A DNA stretch of 64,000 nucleotides from Dendrolimus kikuchii. Lineage: Eukaryota > Arthropoda > Insecta > Lepidoptera > Lasiocampidae. The stretch is from the NCBI GenBank assembly GCA_019925095.2, contig CM034389.1:18649435-18713434 (forward strand). Direction: 5' to 3'. Of this stretch, positions 34,641-45,199 are shown one piece after another; positions within the stretch are counted from its first letter, which is position 1; each line of letters starts with the position of its first letter. The notes under the pieces are model-generated. The model had not been told where the DNA came from. It made no database searches and saw nothing but the letters and a program-made list of their open reading frames with translations. The position numbers and the translations under genes were made by a program.

Positions 34641-34739
34641 CGCCACATTGTGTGGGCGCCCCCATGGGTTTGCATTCAGCACTCACGTCCCTAATTCATC
34701 ATATTGTTACAACTCTGTGCTAACAGTGTAGAAAAAGAT

Positions 34740-34865
34740 AGTGGTGAGATCACCGATGTGTCAAATCCGCCAATCCGCCTAGGACAAGCGTGGCGGGTAT
34801 ATTGTTCGTTGCCATATAAATGGGAGACCAGAATCCAGCAATGTGACTTTTATACGCTGTTATTA
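34740..34865 (+). mobile_element. tRNA-SINE 3' half
   Basis: gagatcaccgatgtgtcaaa, ccgcctaggacaagcgtggc and cgctgttattaat correspond to the second half of the SINE at 38806-39110. The tRNA-like head is missing. Confidence 0.7.
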
Positions 34866-35443
34866 ATATTGTTATATAACTGAAGAGCACCCCCTAACTT
34901 CATTTGCTCGGGACTTGGACCTATCTTACGAACTTTGTATGTTATTGAAATGTACGTAAGTTTAACGCGAAATTTCTGTTAGTAAGTAACCAAGTAAACT
35001 TTGAAAAATAAGAGATAGATTTCAAATTGCGTCATATAATTATTGTATATGTATTCTATTTTTTTATGTTACCGTTGGTCTGGTGTGTGTAGCATTTAGA
35101 AATGAATATTCCTTCTCTACCATGTTTGTTCTAACAAGATAAATTTAGTTAAATTGTGTCTTTAGATAATTAATATACAACATTTTCTACTGTAATCGCT
35201 ATCGTTAGATGTAGATTATATTGTCTAAGAGATTTAAGCATCCTTAGATAATGTAATTAATTGCAAAAAATCTTGTTTGTAATGTACGAAAGCGATCTTC
35301 TAAGTAAAAATAATGTGATACCATGAATGTATAATGTAACAAGATAAATTAATGAACTGCCAGCTATAGTAGATTGTTACACGAGAGATTAAATTGACCT
35401 ATTTAGGCACGAGATGGTTTAGCTCACATTCGTAGCGAGGACG

Positions 35444-35524
35444 TTAATAGTTACATACATACATACATACATAACTTCACGCCAGTTCCCTTGCGGGGTA
35501 GGCACGAACAACAGTTTAATAGTT
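35444..35524 (-). mobile_element. Minute RTE-like insertion with 9-bp TSD
   Basis: A 63-bp insert (35453-35515) flanked by ttaatagtt at 35444-35452 and 35516-35524. It is only the (acat)n tail plus aacttcacgccagttccctt and gcggggtaggcacgaacaac. One of the shortest recognisable retro-insertions here. Confidence 0.82.
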
Positions 35525-36520
35525 CGAGTGCCTAAACAGGTATTTCACCCGAAGTTAGCTCTCTGCTTTTCATTTTGAAAGTGACGAAAGTAAATAAAAA
35601 GTGACTTATTGAACAAACAACTACTCCTCTAATAAAATCAGGCGTTAAGTCCATATCGAATTCTGATGAAACGTCATCACGTACGTCACATATGAAATAT
35701 CAAGTAAATTTTTTCTGTGGCATTCTACCAGTTTTTTTTTGTCACTGATGATAGTAAATATTTAGCTCAAATTTATGTAAATTAAATAATAATTTAGTGA
35801 ATAGTAATTTATAAGTATAAAATGATCTTACAAAATTATGGATATTATTAATTACAATTTTATGCCTCGATTTAACAGTGGCTGTATAAAAAGTTTGGAC
35901 AAGGCTCGCATAGTTTTTAATTTTTTGACAGCAGGGAAAATCGTTTTTCAGGGACTAAAAGTGATGCTTTCATCCCTGTGATCAGGTAACTTCAAGCGTA
36001 TTTTCCGAGTATGAGAATTGAAAAATAACTTTTCAAGAGTCAAGTTATGCTGCGTGATTGTAATTTCAAATATTCTTCTTCCATGGCTTAAACCACCGCT
36101 GAGATTGATTTTATCCTGAATTAATCTATCCTTATACTAACATATAAGACTTATGCGGTTAAATTGTCCTCATTGTATTAGTTTATAATCGACTCACATA
36201 TTTTATACGCAAAACCCACATTTGGCGAAAAAAGCTTATTTGATATTCTGATAGCAGTTGAACCGTTCTCATAAATTCTCTATTTTAAATTCATAGCAAT
36301 GTCGCAACCTTTTGTCTGGGCGTATCACGTATAAACCCTTTACACCCACAAGCACCTTTTATTTGATGAAAATACCTCAAACTCATACATCCTTATTAAA
36401 GCCGAGATTTTAATTAGAATGGAAAAGTTGCCTAATAAGTTGGAGGTAATTAATATGTACTTTCCTACCGCGTACAGGTTACTAAGTTTTGTAACAAAAA
36501 TTTTATATACATATTATAAT
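35525..36520. other. No feature recognised
   Basis: AT-rich. Part of it (35540-35900) resembles 62730-63080: tctctgcttttcattt, aacaaacaactact, and a cagtggctgtaaaa-like end. This suggests an old duplicated repeat of unknown type. Confidence 0.4.
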
Positions 36521-36529
36521 ATACTTGTA

Positions 36530-36803
36530 TTTGTATGTAGTAGTAATATTATGAGTAATCTCTTGAACTACTAACCGATTTTTAAATTCTTTCGCCAGTA
36601 GAAAGCTATATTATTCCTGAATGACATAGGCTATATTTGATAGTGATTAATGTATTTTTTTTTTAAACTACACAATAAATAAATCCCAGGGTCTAACATT
36701 CTCTCTGCTGGGCATTAAATTGAGAAAAGAGTGTTTTCCAATGAGCAATTACTTGTTAGCTTAACTCAAGTAGCCCCCAGCGAAGTAGGCATGGGTCAGC
36801 TAG
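36530..36803 (+). mobile_element. Non-autonomous Helitron
   Basis: Ends CTAG at 36800-36803 followed by T. The sequence before the end, gcgaagtaggcatgggtcag, matches the copy ending at 49999. The start near 36530 (gtagtagtaatattatgagt) is degenerate against the TCTATACTAATATTATAAAG-type start at 3567. Confidence 0.65.
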
Positions 36804-37139
36804 TTTGTATATAAGTATAGTTTATTTTCAGGATATTTATTGTAACACACATATAGGTGTTTGTATGATTGAGTTTAATTCATTCATTCAAACTAATATA
36901 ATTTTACAAATATGCGTGATGTATATATACGAGTATTTATTTTTTTTAAAATTCTCCTACTGTAATGAAATTGCTTTACAAGGAAAAACAATGTCGCACA
37001 AAAACCCCAATAATAGGTTTACTACTAGTAAAAAAAGTAGTAGTAATAAAAATACAAAAAACAATGTTAGAAACTTTTAACAATAAAATAAACAGAAATT
37101 AAAACGTGTCACTTGGACTTTATATAGTTTTATATTGAA

Positions 37140-37445
37140 ACTAGGATATGCCCACAATTTCATCTACGCTTGACTGAAATTCCCGCCGGATTCCCGGGGC
37201 ATAAAGTACCGTAGCGTTTAGAAAAGAATATAAGATATCGTTTTAGTCAAAACTGTATCGGAATAAGTTAATTTTTATGCACCCTAACTACTTCAAACCG
37301 CCCCCAGGGAAATTTCCGTGGGATTCCCGGAAAAAATATAGCATAGATTTGAAGTCTAAAAATTTGCTGTCGATCAGCGAAACCACATCGAAATTGGAAA
37401 AGTAGTTTTTACGTGAATCCCGAACAAACAGACAAAAATATAAAA
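37140..37445. repeat. Degenerate interspersed repeat (family D)
   Basis: Two related halves. ggattcccggggcataaagt is near 37191 and ggattcccggaaaaaatata near 37322, the latter followed by gatcagcgaaaccacatcga and cgtgaatcccgaacaaacag. It matches 5600-5785 and 28070-28235. Confidence 0.6.
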
Positions 37446-38261
37446 AAATGCATCATGTTATCCACCGTTTATATATGTAATCTATTCCAGTAATTTTTTT
37501 TAAACAGCTTCAATGTACAGCACGGCATTTTTACAATTTTATAATGTTCTTTTTCTCTTTGCAATTTCGACTGAGTTGTAATTTAAAGTAGTAATTTCAA
37601 AATTTTGAGTAAACCATGGAAGAAGAATACTAATTAAACTTTAAACCAGTTTTGAAGTATTTCCTCAGTTAACATGTTAATTAAACTTAGTACTTCATAT
37701 TGTTCAGCTTCAAGTTTGTTTTACTACGTGATAAAATTTTATATCCGATAGAACGAACCGGTTCAATCATGAAAATATACTATGTAATGTATTCAATAAC
37801 AGTGTTGTATGCATTTAATATCTAGACTAGCTACTTTGGCTTTTATGTATTTGTTTTTGCATTTTTTGCTATAAAAGAATCCTACATTCTTATCTCTGAT
37901 GTCAGTCTGTTTTTCACAGTGAATTGTTTTAGAAATCCAAAAGAAAGTTTTTATATATATTTCATGAAAATCGCTTTATATTTAAGATATGAACAAATAA
38001 ATACTGTTTCACAATAATTGATATGGAATAAGTATATTAGAAAATAAGAAATAAAAAAAGATATTAGAATAATCTAAATATCTCAGCACACTAACTAATT
38101 GAAAATAAATATCACACACAAAACGTAACAAAAAATAAAATTAAAAAATTAAATACTTTTATAAAATTAAACCAACTTGAAAAAAGGTACGGAACAGGAG
38201 TCCGTAAAATAATTATATTGATAAAAAAAGCAATCGATATTAATATTTTTTTACATCTGGA

Positions 38262-38345
38262 GAACTGCAGACAGGCTGACGCGACGGCCCACCTGATGGA
38301 AATTAGTTACTGTCGCCTATATATATTAACAACACTAACGTTGGT
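38262..38345 (-). mobile_element. CR1-type tail fragment
   Basis: cagacaggctgacgcgacgg then cccacctgatggaaattagt matches the CR1-like LINE tail. Body sequence beyond about 38345 is too diverged to assign. Confidence 0.6.
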
Positions 38346-38809
38346 ACCAATTATGTTGCAGGTCTCGAAGGAATTTTATGAGGCCTTTTATGAAAAATCC
38401 CATATCTTAACGTTGTAGGAAAACCTCACCTGAGAGTCCATTTCAAGTCCTCGCAGTACGCAATGGAAACGTTATTGGGAACCGTTGCATATATAGGTAG
38501 TGTGCTTTATTAAAATGCCTATTTTTTTTTAATTTATAGGAAATTTGTTAATATAGGCCCGTTTTTTCAAACATCAGATAAAATTTATCACTGTAAAATA
38601 TTTAAAAAGGACTGATTTTCAAAAATGGAACAATTCAAGTGTTTTACTTATCTATGTGTTATATTAATATATTGTAATTGTGTGTATATATTTTTGAATA
38701 TATATTTTTTTTTGTAGGGGAAGATGTGATATATTAATATATTGTAATGAGAGTGGTGGTTACTAATTAAAGTCAGTCTTGGTCGAACTTGTGTTTTATT
38801 CACAACAAT

Positions 38810-39112
38810 GTAGTTGTGGTAGCGTAATTGCTAGCGCACGCATCTCAAACTCAAAGAGCGCGGGTTCGATCCTGGCCGGAACGCATGTACTACTTAGGCA
38901 GTTTTCGGACCTAATATGCATTTTGTTAAAATCACCACGTGCTAACAACGGTGATGGAAAACATCGTGATGCTACCATCACATCGAGATAACCGATGTGT
39001 CAAACCTACCAAGCAGCCTTGGACAAGCGTGGCGAGTACACTATCCGTTCCCCTATAATGGGAGACCCGCGCCCAGCAGTGGAACATTTATGAGCTGTTA
39101 TTATTATAATAT
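38810..39112 (+). mobile_element. tRNA-derived SINE, best copy
   Basis: An A-box-like ggtagcgtaattgctagcgc at 38818 and a B box GGTTCGATCC at 38863-38872 sit about 45 bp apart, the spacing of a tRNA promoter. The body includes gctaacaacggtgatggaaa, gacaagcgtggcgagtacac and gcccagcagtggaacattta. It ends in a ttattattataat tail. Partial copies lie at 17660, 18378 and 34740. Confidence 0.87.
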
Positions 39113-39279
39113 TACTAGCTAAGCCGGCAAACTTCGTACCGCCTCAGAATCAATAAATAAAAAAGTTGATTGATAATTGCAGAATGTTTCAACTTTAGTA
39201 AAAAATGTGGTGAAAACTTAACCGGAACGAACATCAAACGTTTGACATTCAAACCCAAAAAAAGGAGAAAAAACTTCAC

Positions 39280-39385
39280 TTTTAAATTTACGAAAATCAA
39301 ATAAAATTGCCGCGCTTAGAACCGTTAAAACGTAGTTTTATTATATATACAAGTCGCGAAAATTTAAGAAAATATTTTAAATTTA
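39280..39385 (+). mobile_element. 5'-truncated family P insertion with 11-bp TSD
   Basis: An 84-bp insert (39291-39374) flanked by ttttaaattta (39280-39290 and 39375-39385). It ends gtatacaagtcgcgaaaatt-like then taagaaaata, as other family P copies do. The two sibling Helitrons at 43627 and 46039 show the uninterrupted target. Confidence 0.87.
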
Positions 39386-39605
39386 ATTTGATTTGTGAAC
39401 GACGGGACGAACATCAAATGTTTAACAGGTAGGAATAGTTTCTAAGGGAAAGCGAAATTGTTGTTTTTACTATATACGAAGCATTTTTTTCATATTTACT
39501 AACCTTTTAAACCTTTTCTGGACTTCCACAAATAATTCAAAGCCAAAATTAGCCAAATCAATCCAACCGTTCTCGAGTTTTAGCGAGACTAACGAACAGC
39601 AATTG

Positions 39606-39608
<3 letters not shown>

Positions 39609-39664
<56 letters not shown>
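39609..39664. repeat. (TA)28 microsatellite at a Helitron end
   Basis: A pure TA run joining the 5' end of one Helitron (right end on plus) to the CTAG terminus of the next at 39665. Confidence 0.95.
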
Positions 39665-39665
<1 letters not shown>

Positions 39666-40238
39666 TAGCGGTCCCGGCAGACGTTGTCCTGCCTTTAAAA
39701 AATAAAATTGTAGAACCCGATCCCAGCGCCACGTACCGGTTCTAATTGCGAATCTCACCCATCCGGATACCCACTCAAACACACAAAAACAAAATCACCA
39801 AAATCGCTCCCGGTGATTAGGAGGATTCCAGAACCCGATCTCAGCGCCACCTACCGGTTCTAATTGTGAATCTAAAAGAGTAATATATTTTTTTTTAATT
39901 CTAAGTCATAACAAAATAAGATTAAAAATCTTGCCAAAAAATTAAAGTTTATAATTAACAAATGAAAAATAGGGGTTGATCGTAGAGGGGTGCAAATTTA
40001 GGGTTGTATGTATTTTTGTATGTTGTATCATAAAAAAATAGAAATTAAAAATTTTGTCTAAAAAATAAAATAAAAAATTTAGGGGTGGACTACCCCTAAC
40101 ATTTAGGGGGATGAAAAATAGATGTTGGCCGATTCTCATAGATACCGGATAAGCACAAAAAATTTCATCAAAATCGGTCAAGCCGTTTCGGAGGAGTATG
40201 GCAACGAAAACTGTGACACGAGAATTTTATATATTAGA
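39665..40238 (-). mobile_element. Non-autonomous Helitron, second type
   Basis: The minus strand starts TC after A (40237-40238 on plus, tctaatatataaaattctcg) and ends CTAG (39665-39668) followed by T. The terminal sequence gacaacgtctgccgggaccg resembles 52453-52643. The body has an internal duplication: gaacccgat(c/t)(c/t)cagcgccac near 39716 and 39831. Confidence 0.8.
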
Positions 40239-40239
40239 T

Positions 40240-41383
40240 ATATATATTTATGTTACTGGTATACAAACATATTATATTCAATATATGCAGTACTTAAACT
40301 CAAAAGGATTTTTTTTTATATAAAATATCAATAACATTTTTATTTTATAATATTATGTACTAGTATAAAACCAAAACAACAGTTAAGTAATAAGTAAATC
40401 AAAACATTACGAGAAAGATGGATAATTAAGAAATAGATATGCAAATAACCCACCAATTTTGCAATATATCTAAAATTAGGTCGGTTTCTAGTTATAACAA
40501 ATGTACAAAGTTCTCCCAAAAGACCATGTTACTGCTTACATAACAATAATATCGTAAATAAGATAAGCGTTCTGTATTTATAGCCTCTGATAGACGAGCT
40601 TTTATAGTACAAAAACCTAAGTGACATTTCTCATCTAGTTATAAAAAAATTGACAACTTAAAAATAAACCGAAGTTTTTTTTGTGTTTACTGGTGAAACA
40701 TTTAGGAGGCGGTTCACCTGATGATTAGTGGTTACTAACACTTATGGACTTTAAGCTTACTCCAACGGTTCTTTAAAATTTGGCAACAAACTCCGGCGAA
40801 AAGTTAAATAATACATATCCAAGCCACATATTACACAAGTAAGTATCACGTGTCGGGAAAGTGTGGTTGTCACTGGCCAATGATGCAGTAGTAGAATGGC
40901 AACATAGGCAGTTGTTCAACTAGTACTTCAGAACAGTATAAAAAATATACTGATGGTTTTAATATTTTAAAAATATTAATTTTTCAGTAACATTATTATA
41001 TTGGTGAAGCGATTACTATGAGTATAAACTCAAGCTAGCAAAAACCTTACCCGGGAAAGCGCCCGAGGTGCGGTCACATTTGCCTTCATATCGTTGCTTG
41101 TTCTATATGTCATGTATTGCTGTGATATTTATCTTTGAGTTAGGTTGTTTATTCTTTACATCTATTAACAAAATATGTACCGTAATAAAGGTTAATTATC
41201 TCGCCAAATTATAAGATTATTTCGTTTCATGTACCGAAATTATTAAGAGGATTATTGTTATAAGAGATAGTGTGTAGTAGTGTATAGGGTAACAGTTGGA
41301 CGAGTAATGTTATTAAAGTAGTATTATTAACACCCGCACCTCTGTTTTAGTGTTAACTAAGTGCGGGTGTTAATAATACAAAT
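40240..41383. other. No feature recognised
   Basis: AT-rich, no convincing gene. The phrase ggcggttcacctgatgatta near 40712 may be a very diverged CR1-type tail. Confidence 0.4.
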
Positions 41384-41647
41384 TACTAGTACATTCTAAA
41401 ACTACGTTTTAACGATTTTAAGCGCGGTAATTTATTTGATTTTGGATTAACAAGTTGGCGGTAGGCTAAATAAAACTTTAACAATACTCGTTGACACTTG
41501 ACATCTGTGTCTTCCATGATCACGGCCACTGAAAAGTGGCCGAAACGTCAGAAAAACCAAAATCAAATAAATTACCGCGCTTAAAACCGTTAAAACGTAG
41601 TTTTATTATGTATACAAGTCGCGAAAACTTAAGAAAATACTAGTACA
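41384..41647 (+). mobile_element. Family P retroelement, fullest copy, 10-bp TSD
   Basis: A 244-bp insert (41394-41637) flanked by tactagtaca (41384-41393 and 41638-41647). Its outer parts are an inverted repeat (aaaactacgttttaacg / cgttaaaacgtagtttt and ttaagcgcggtaatttattt / its complement). The centre has ggccactgaaaagtggcc followed by gaaacgtc, a strong hairpin. The conserved end is gtatacaagtcgcgaaaact then taagaaaa. Long TSDs and 5'-truncated copies point to retrotransposition. The central hairpin recalls Penelope-like elements; that link is from memory. Confidence 0.75.
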
Positions 41648-42060
41648 ACGCTTATATTATACACTGCAACACACTATAACTGAAATGATATTTTAATTAT
41701 TCATAATATTTTTCTCCTATTAAATGTGAGTTTCATTCCATTTACAAGACAATTAGTTAAGTAATAGTTCAGAAAACATAATAATTTAAAACGCAAGAAA
41801 TATAGTATAAGTCGATGATGATGTATAGCACTTTGTTGCATTTATTGAAATTCCATACATATTGAATTAGGTACTTTTTATATACTAATATTCTATCCTC
41901 CTTAAGATTCTAACACCATAAATATTTACTTACATTTCTTCACCTTAAAACAGTGTTTTATTCGTCTACCAATTTTAAGGGGACGTTTACCAACACTCTT
42001 GATAACAAAATTAAAATAAATATATAATAATAGGGAAATATTTTATGTTTATATTTGTAG

Positions 42061-42289
42061 TTTTTTTTTTTATTGCAGGAGATCAGCAGACAAGCAAATG
42101 GCCCACTTGATGGAAAGCGGTTACCATCGCCTATGGACATTTGCAACACCAAAGGTGCTACAAATGCGCTGCTGCTCTCTTAAGGAAAACTGGAACCTGG
42201 TCCCTAATGCCGGAACACAACTCGAAGGTTGTTATGGCGACATACTTTAGACCAGGGGTGGTAGCCATCCAGTCGGGGAAATGCCCTAG
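42061..42289 (-). mobile_element. CR1-derived non-autonomous repeat
   Basis: Runs from the tttttattgcaggagatcag T-rich edge through tgatggaaagcggttaccat to gtagccatccagtcggggaa. The phrase ttgtag flanks it (42055-42060 and 42290-42295), a possible 6-bp duplication. The outer quarter present in 42751-43031 is missing. Confidence 0.75.
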
Positions 42290-42299
42290 TTGTAGGACA

Positions 42300-42750
42300 A
42301 ATGTAGGGTAGAAACAACAGTGAATCGAATATGGAAATAAATTTTTTTTTATTTTTTTAAATTATTACAATAATAATATTAATGTAAGTTTGAAACATGG
42401 TTATAGTACAAATGTATTTGAAACTCGGCTTTCAATTGAATAGATCTCGTGTGTAATAAGTTGAAGTGGGGTGTGAAGTGTCGCTTGGCGGTGCGCCAGT
42501 AGCACTGCCAAATAGATATCTTTTATTCACTAAAGCTCAAACTTTTCTGGACATAAATTTCACAACTAGAGTGAGCCTTCATGAAAATGTAATGAGAAAG
42601 AACTATTTATGGCTAATCCTTTCGTAATAAACTGCTATGTGCGTTGTACGTCTACGCATACGTTTAATGGTTCGTATCTGGTGAGAAGTATTTTCAAAAA
42701 TAGAGGAAGTGAATTAAAAAAGTAATTACAATAATAGAAAGTTTTTGAAC
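42300..42750. other. No feature recognised
   Basis: AT-rich sequence between two CR1-derived repeats, with no domain or RNA gene. Confidence 0.5.
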
Positions 42751-43031
42751 GAGTTCAGCAGACAGGCAGATAGCCCGCCTGATGGAAAGCGGTTACTATC
42801 GTCTATGGACACACCATAGGTGCTAATGCGCTGCTGCTCACTAAAGGGAGACTCGATGCTGGCCACTAACGCCGGAATACAACTCAAGGTTGTTATGGCG
42901 GCATATTCTAGATCAGGGATGGTAGCCATTCTGGCGGGCATATACCCTACCTGGCTGTGGGTTGTTTTGTCGCCTCTTACAACAGGCCGCCTGACCGCAG
43001 GAAATTATATTCTTTCTCCTTTCTTGTACGA
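42751..43031 (-). mobile_element. CR1-derived non-autonomous repeat
   Basis: Same body as 29-365: gttcagcagacaggcagata, gcggcatattctagatcagg, cgcctcttacaacaggccgc, aattatattctttctcc. Tail shared with the LINE at 61346. Open frames across it are artefacts. Confidence 0.75.
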
Positions 43032-43034
43032 ATA

Positions 43035-43625
43035 TTCTTTTTAATATAATTAACTTCACATCAAATCCCGATTTGGATTCAAAAAGAACAATTTGAAAAT
43101 CGGTCCACAATTGACGGAGAACGATGTCCTGGGATCCAATCGACTCATCAGATCCTGACATGGTGAGAATGGGACTGATTCGGGAGTATCCTATGGATTA
43201 AAAGAAAAAAATATGTAAATCGATCTACAATTGATGCAGAAATCGAGTAATGAATATACAAAAAAAATTAATGATGAATTGCGAACCTCCTCCTATTTGA
43301 AATAGGTTAAAAAGTAAGTGCTGTCATTAGTTTGAAAGAGATATTTTGTAAGCCTTATAAAATATGTTTTGCGTATGGTATTTTAGTTGTATGGCTTGAT
43401 AATAGGATAGGTTATGTCATTAATTATTTATAAATCGACGCAGTTTTCACATTATATGGAAGTTTTAAAATTTTTAGAGAATTTAAACTTTAACCATCGT
43501 TTCCAGCAGTACATAGCAATAATATTCTTAATATTTACTAGCTATACGCGAGTTCCGTCTCTGCTTTTAATTTTGTATGAATATAGCAAATTAAGATTGT
43601 GATTCTAACGAGTCAAATATTACTT
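43035..43625. other. No feature recognised
   Basis: AT-rich; short frames only. Confidence 0.5.
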
Positions 43626-43626
43626 A

Positions 43627-44067
43627 CTAGCTGAGCCGGCAAACTTCGTACCGCCTCAGAATCAATAAATGAAAAAGCTGAATGATAATTGCAGAATGTT
43701 TCAACTTTAGTAAAAAATGTGGTCAAAACTCAACCGGAACGAACATCAAACGTTTGACATTCAAAACCAAAAAATGGAAAAGAGACTTTACTTTTAAATT
43801 TAATTTGATTTCTGAACGACTTTTAAATTTAATTGATTTCTATATGACGGAACAAACATCAAATGTTTGACAGGTAAGAATAGTTTCTAAAGGAAAGCGA
43901 AATTGTTATTTTTACTATATTCCAAGCATTTTCTTCATATTTATACACCTTTTAAACCTTCCCAGGACTTCCACAAATAATTCAAAGCCAAAATTAGCCA
44001 AATCAGTCCAGCCGGTCTCGAGTTTTAGCGAGACTAACGAACAGCAATTGATTTTTATATATATAGA
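43627..44067 (-). mobile_element. Complete non-autonomous Helitron
   Basis: 441 bp. On the minus strand it starts TC after A (44066-44067 on plus) and ends CTAG (43627-43630) followed by T. The 3' end reads acgaagtttgccggctcag before CTAG. It has about the same length as 46039-46484 and shows the uninterrupted version of the site used by the insertion at 39280. Confidence 0.82.
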
Positions 44068-44074
44068 TTAATTA

Positions 44075-44949
44075 TTGTATTATTATTAGTAATGGTTGGT
44101 TATTCAAAGAGTTTGTTCAAACTACATTTATTAAAGTATTTTTACGTTATATAGTAAACTAAATCACATTAAGCTTTTCTTTATACCTTACTTAATCATT
44201 TATCTTTGCTACTAAGTGACATGACACATAGAATAAAATAAGATTGTGATGTATTGCAATCCAGATAAGTAACGTAGCCAGCTTTTTGCGAACCTTACCC
44301 TACTTTGATAACCTAGACTCAGTATTCTACTTACATCCTTAAAGGATTAAAGGTAGAATACAAGTAAAGTTTCCTCCCTTATACTACTTTATAATTTGTT
44401 TAAACAGTTAATATAGACTACATAATAATAGATTATGTACAAATTCAATTGGTGACGGTGCTTAAGTTTAATATACATTCCAACTTTGAGTGTGGTACTT
44501 AAATTCCATCCACAGTAAAGTAATTGCAATAAAGATATTATATAATCAATTCATTTCATAATTAATGTAATGTTGATGCAAAAATACTTGGGCGTGTGGG
44601 TGTAAAGCTTAAACCTGATCGTTTAATTCCTCTGAGTGTTTGGATAGGTGTTACCTACTCATTTGTAAGTCAAAACAGTTCGCTCCAACCAGGCAAGTTT
44701 CAACTTGAAGAGTGAATATTTATAAATGAATTTTATAATAATTTCAGCTCCGCACCCTGCGACATAATAGTATGTCTAGTCATACCGCTTCTGCCAGGTC
44801 CCAGTAAAAGAGGTAGATTCATAGAAAGCTAGTTTGACATCGTAAAGAATAACTGTATACATGTCAATGGTCTCTGATCGTACAATTAGGGATGTCGAAG
44901 ACTTGCGAAGTAGAAAAAGGATAATTCGAAAGAGGATATCATTCTCCAA
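44075..44949. other. No feature recognised
   Basis: AT-rich. No repeat ends, RNA genes or domains recognised. Confidence 0.5.
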
Positions 44950-45195
44950 TTTTTTATTGCTGGAGTCCAGCAGGCAAGTTTGATGGAAAACAGTTACTTC
45001 ACTAATAGATAATTTACAATATGAAAAGTGCTACCAAAGTGCTATCAGCCTCGAAGGGGGAACTGGAACTTGGCCACTGATACTGGAAGGTAACTCAATA
45101 TTATTATGGCCGCATACTCTAGACCAGGCATGTTAGGCGTCCTGACTTGCAAATGTTTACCACCTGGCTACTAACTCTTCCGATAGTCCGCCAGC
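44950..45195 (-). mobile_element. Diverged CR1-derived repeat
   Basis: Recognisable phrases tttttattgctggagtccag, gtgctaccaaagtgctatca, ggaacttggccactgatact and actctagaccaggcatgtta match the family. It is more decayed than the copies at 27653 and 42751. Confidence 0.65.
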
Positions 45196-45199
45196 TAAT

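Larger units (their letters stand above)
32397..34692 (-). mobile_element. 5'-truncated R1-clade LINE with 12-bp TSD
   Basis: A 2,272-bp insertion (32409-34680) flanked by perfect actcacgtccct duplications (32397-32408 and 34681-34692). The T run at 32409 is the poly-A tail read on the minus strand. Coding remnants run right to left: reverse transcriptase, thumb, then a CCHC-like motif, and finally a GC-rich 3' UTR matching 16282-16888. It is much richer in GC than the flanks. Numerous opposite-strand frames across it are shadows. Confidence 0.93.
39115..39664 (-). mobile_element. Non-autonomous Helitron with nested insertion and TA array
   Basis: The minus strand ends CTAG (39115-39118 on plus) followed by T, preceded by gtacgaagtttgccggct. 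The body matches 43627-44067 and 46039-46484 (gaacatcaaacgtttgacat, acttccacaaataattcaaa). It is interrupted by a family P insertion at 39291-39374. Its 5' end merges into (TA)28 at 39609-39664, where intact copies have a short TA run and TC. Confidence 0.8.

Noticed and set aside
38863..38872. A genuine tRNA gene suggested by the B box
   Set aside because: The sequence around it does not fold into a tRNA with an acceptor stem, and the same body recurs as a dispersed repeat, so it is a SINE.
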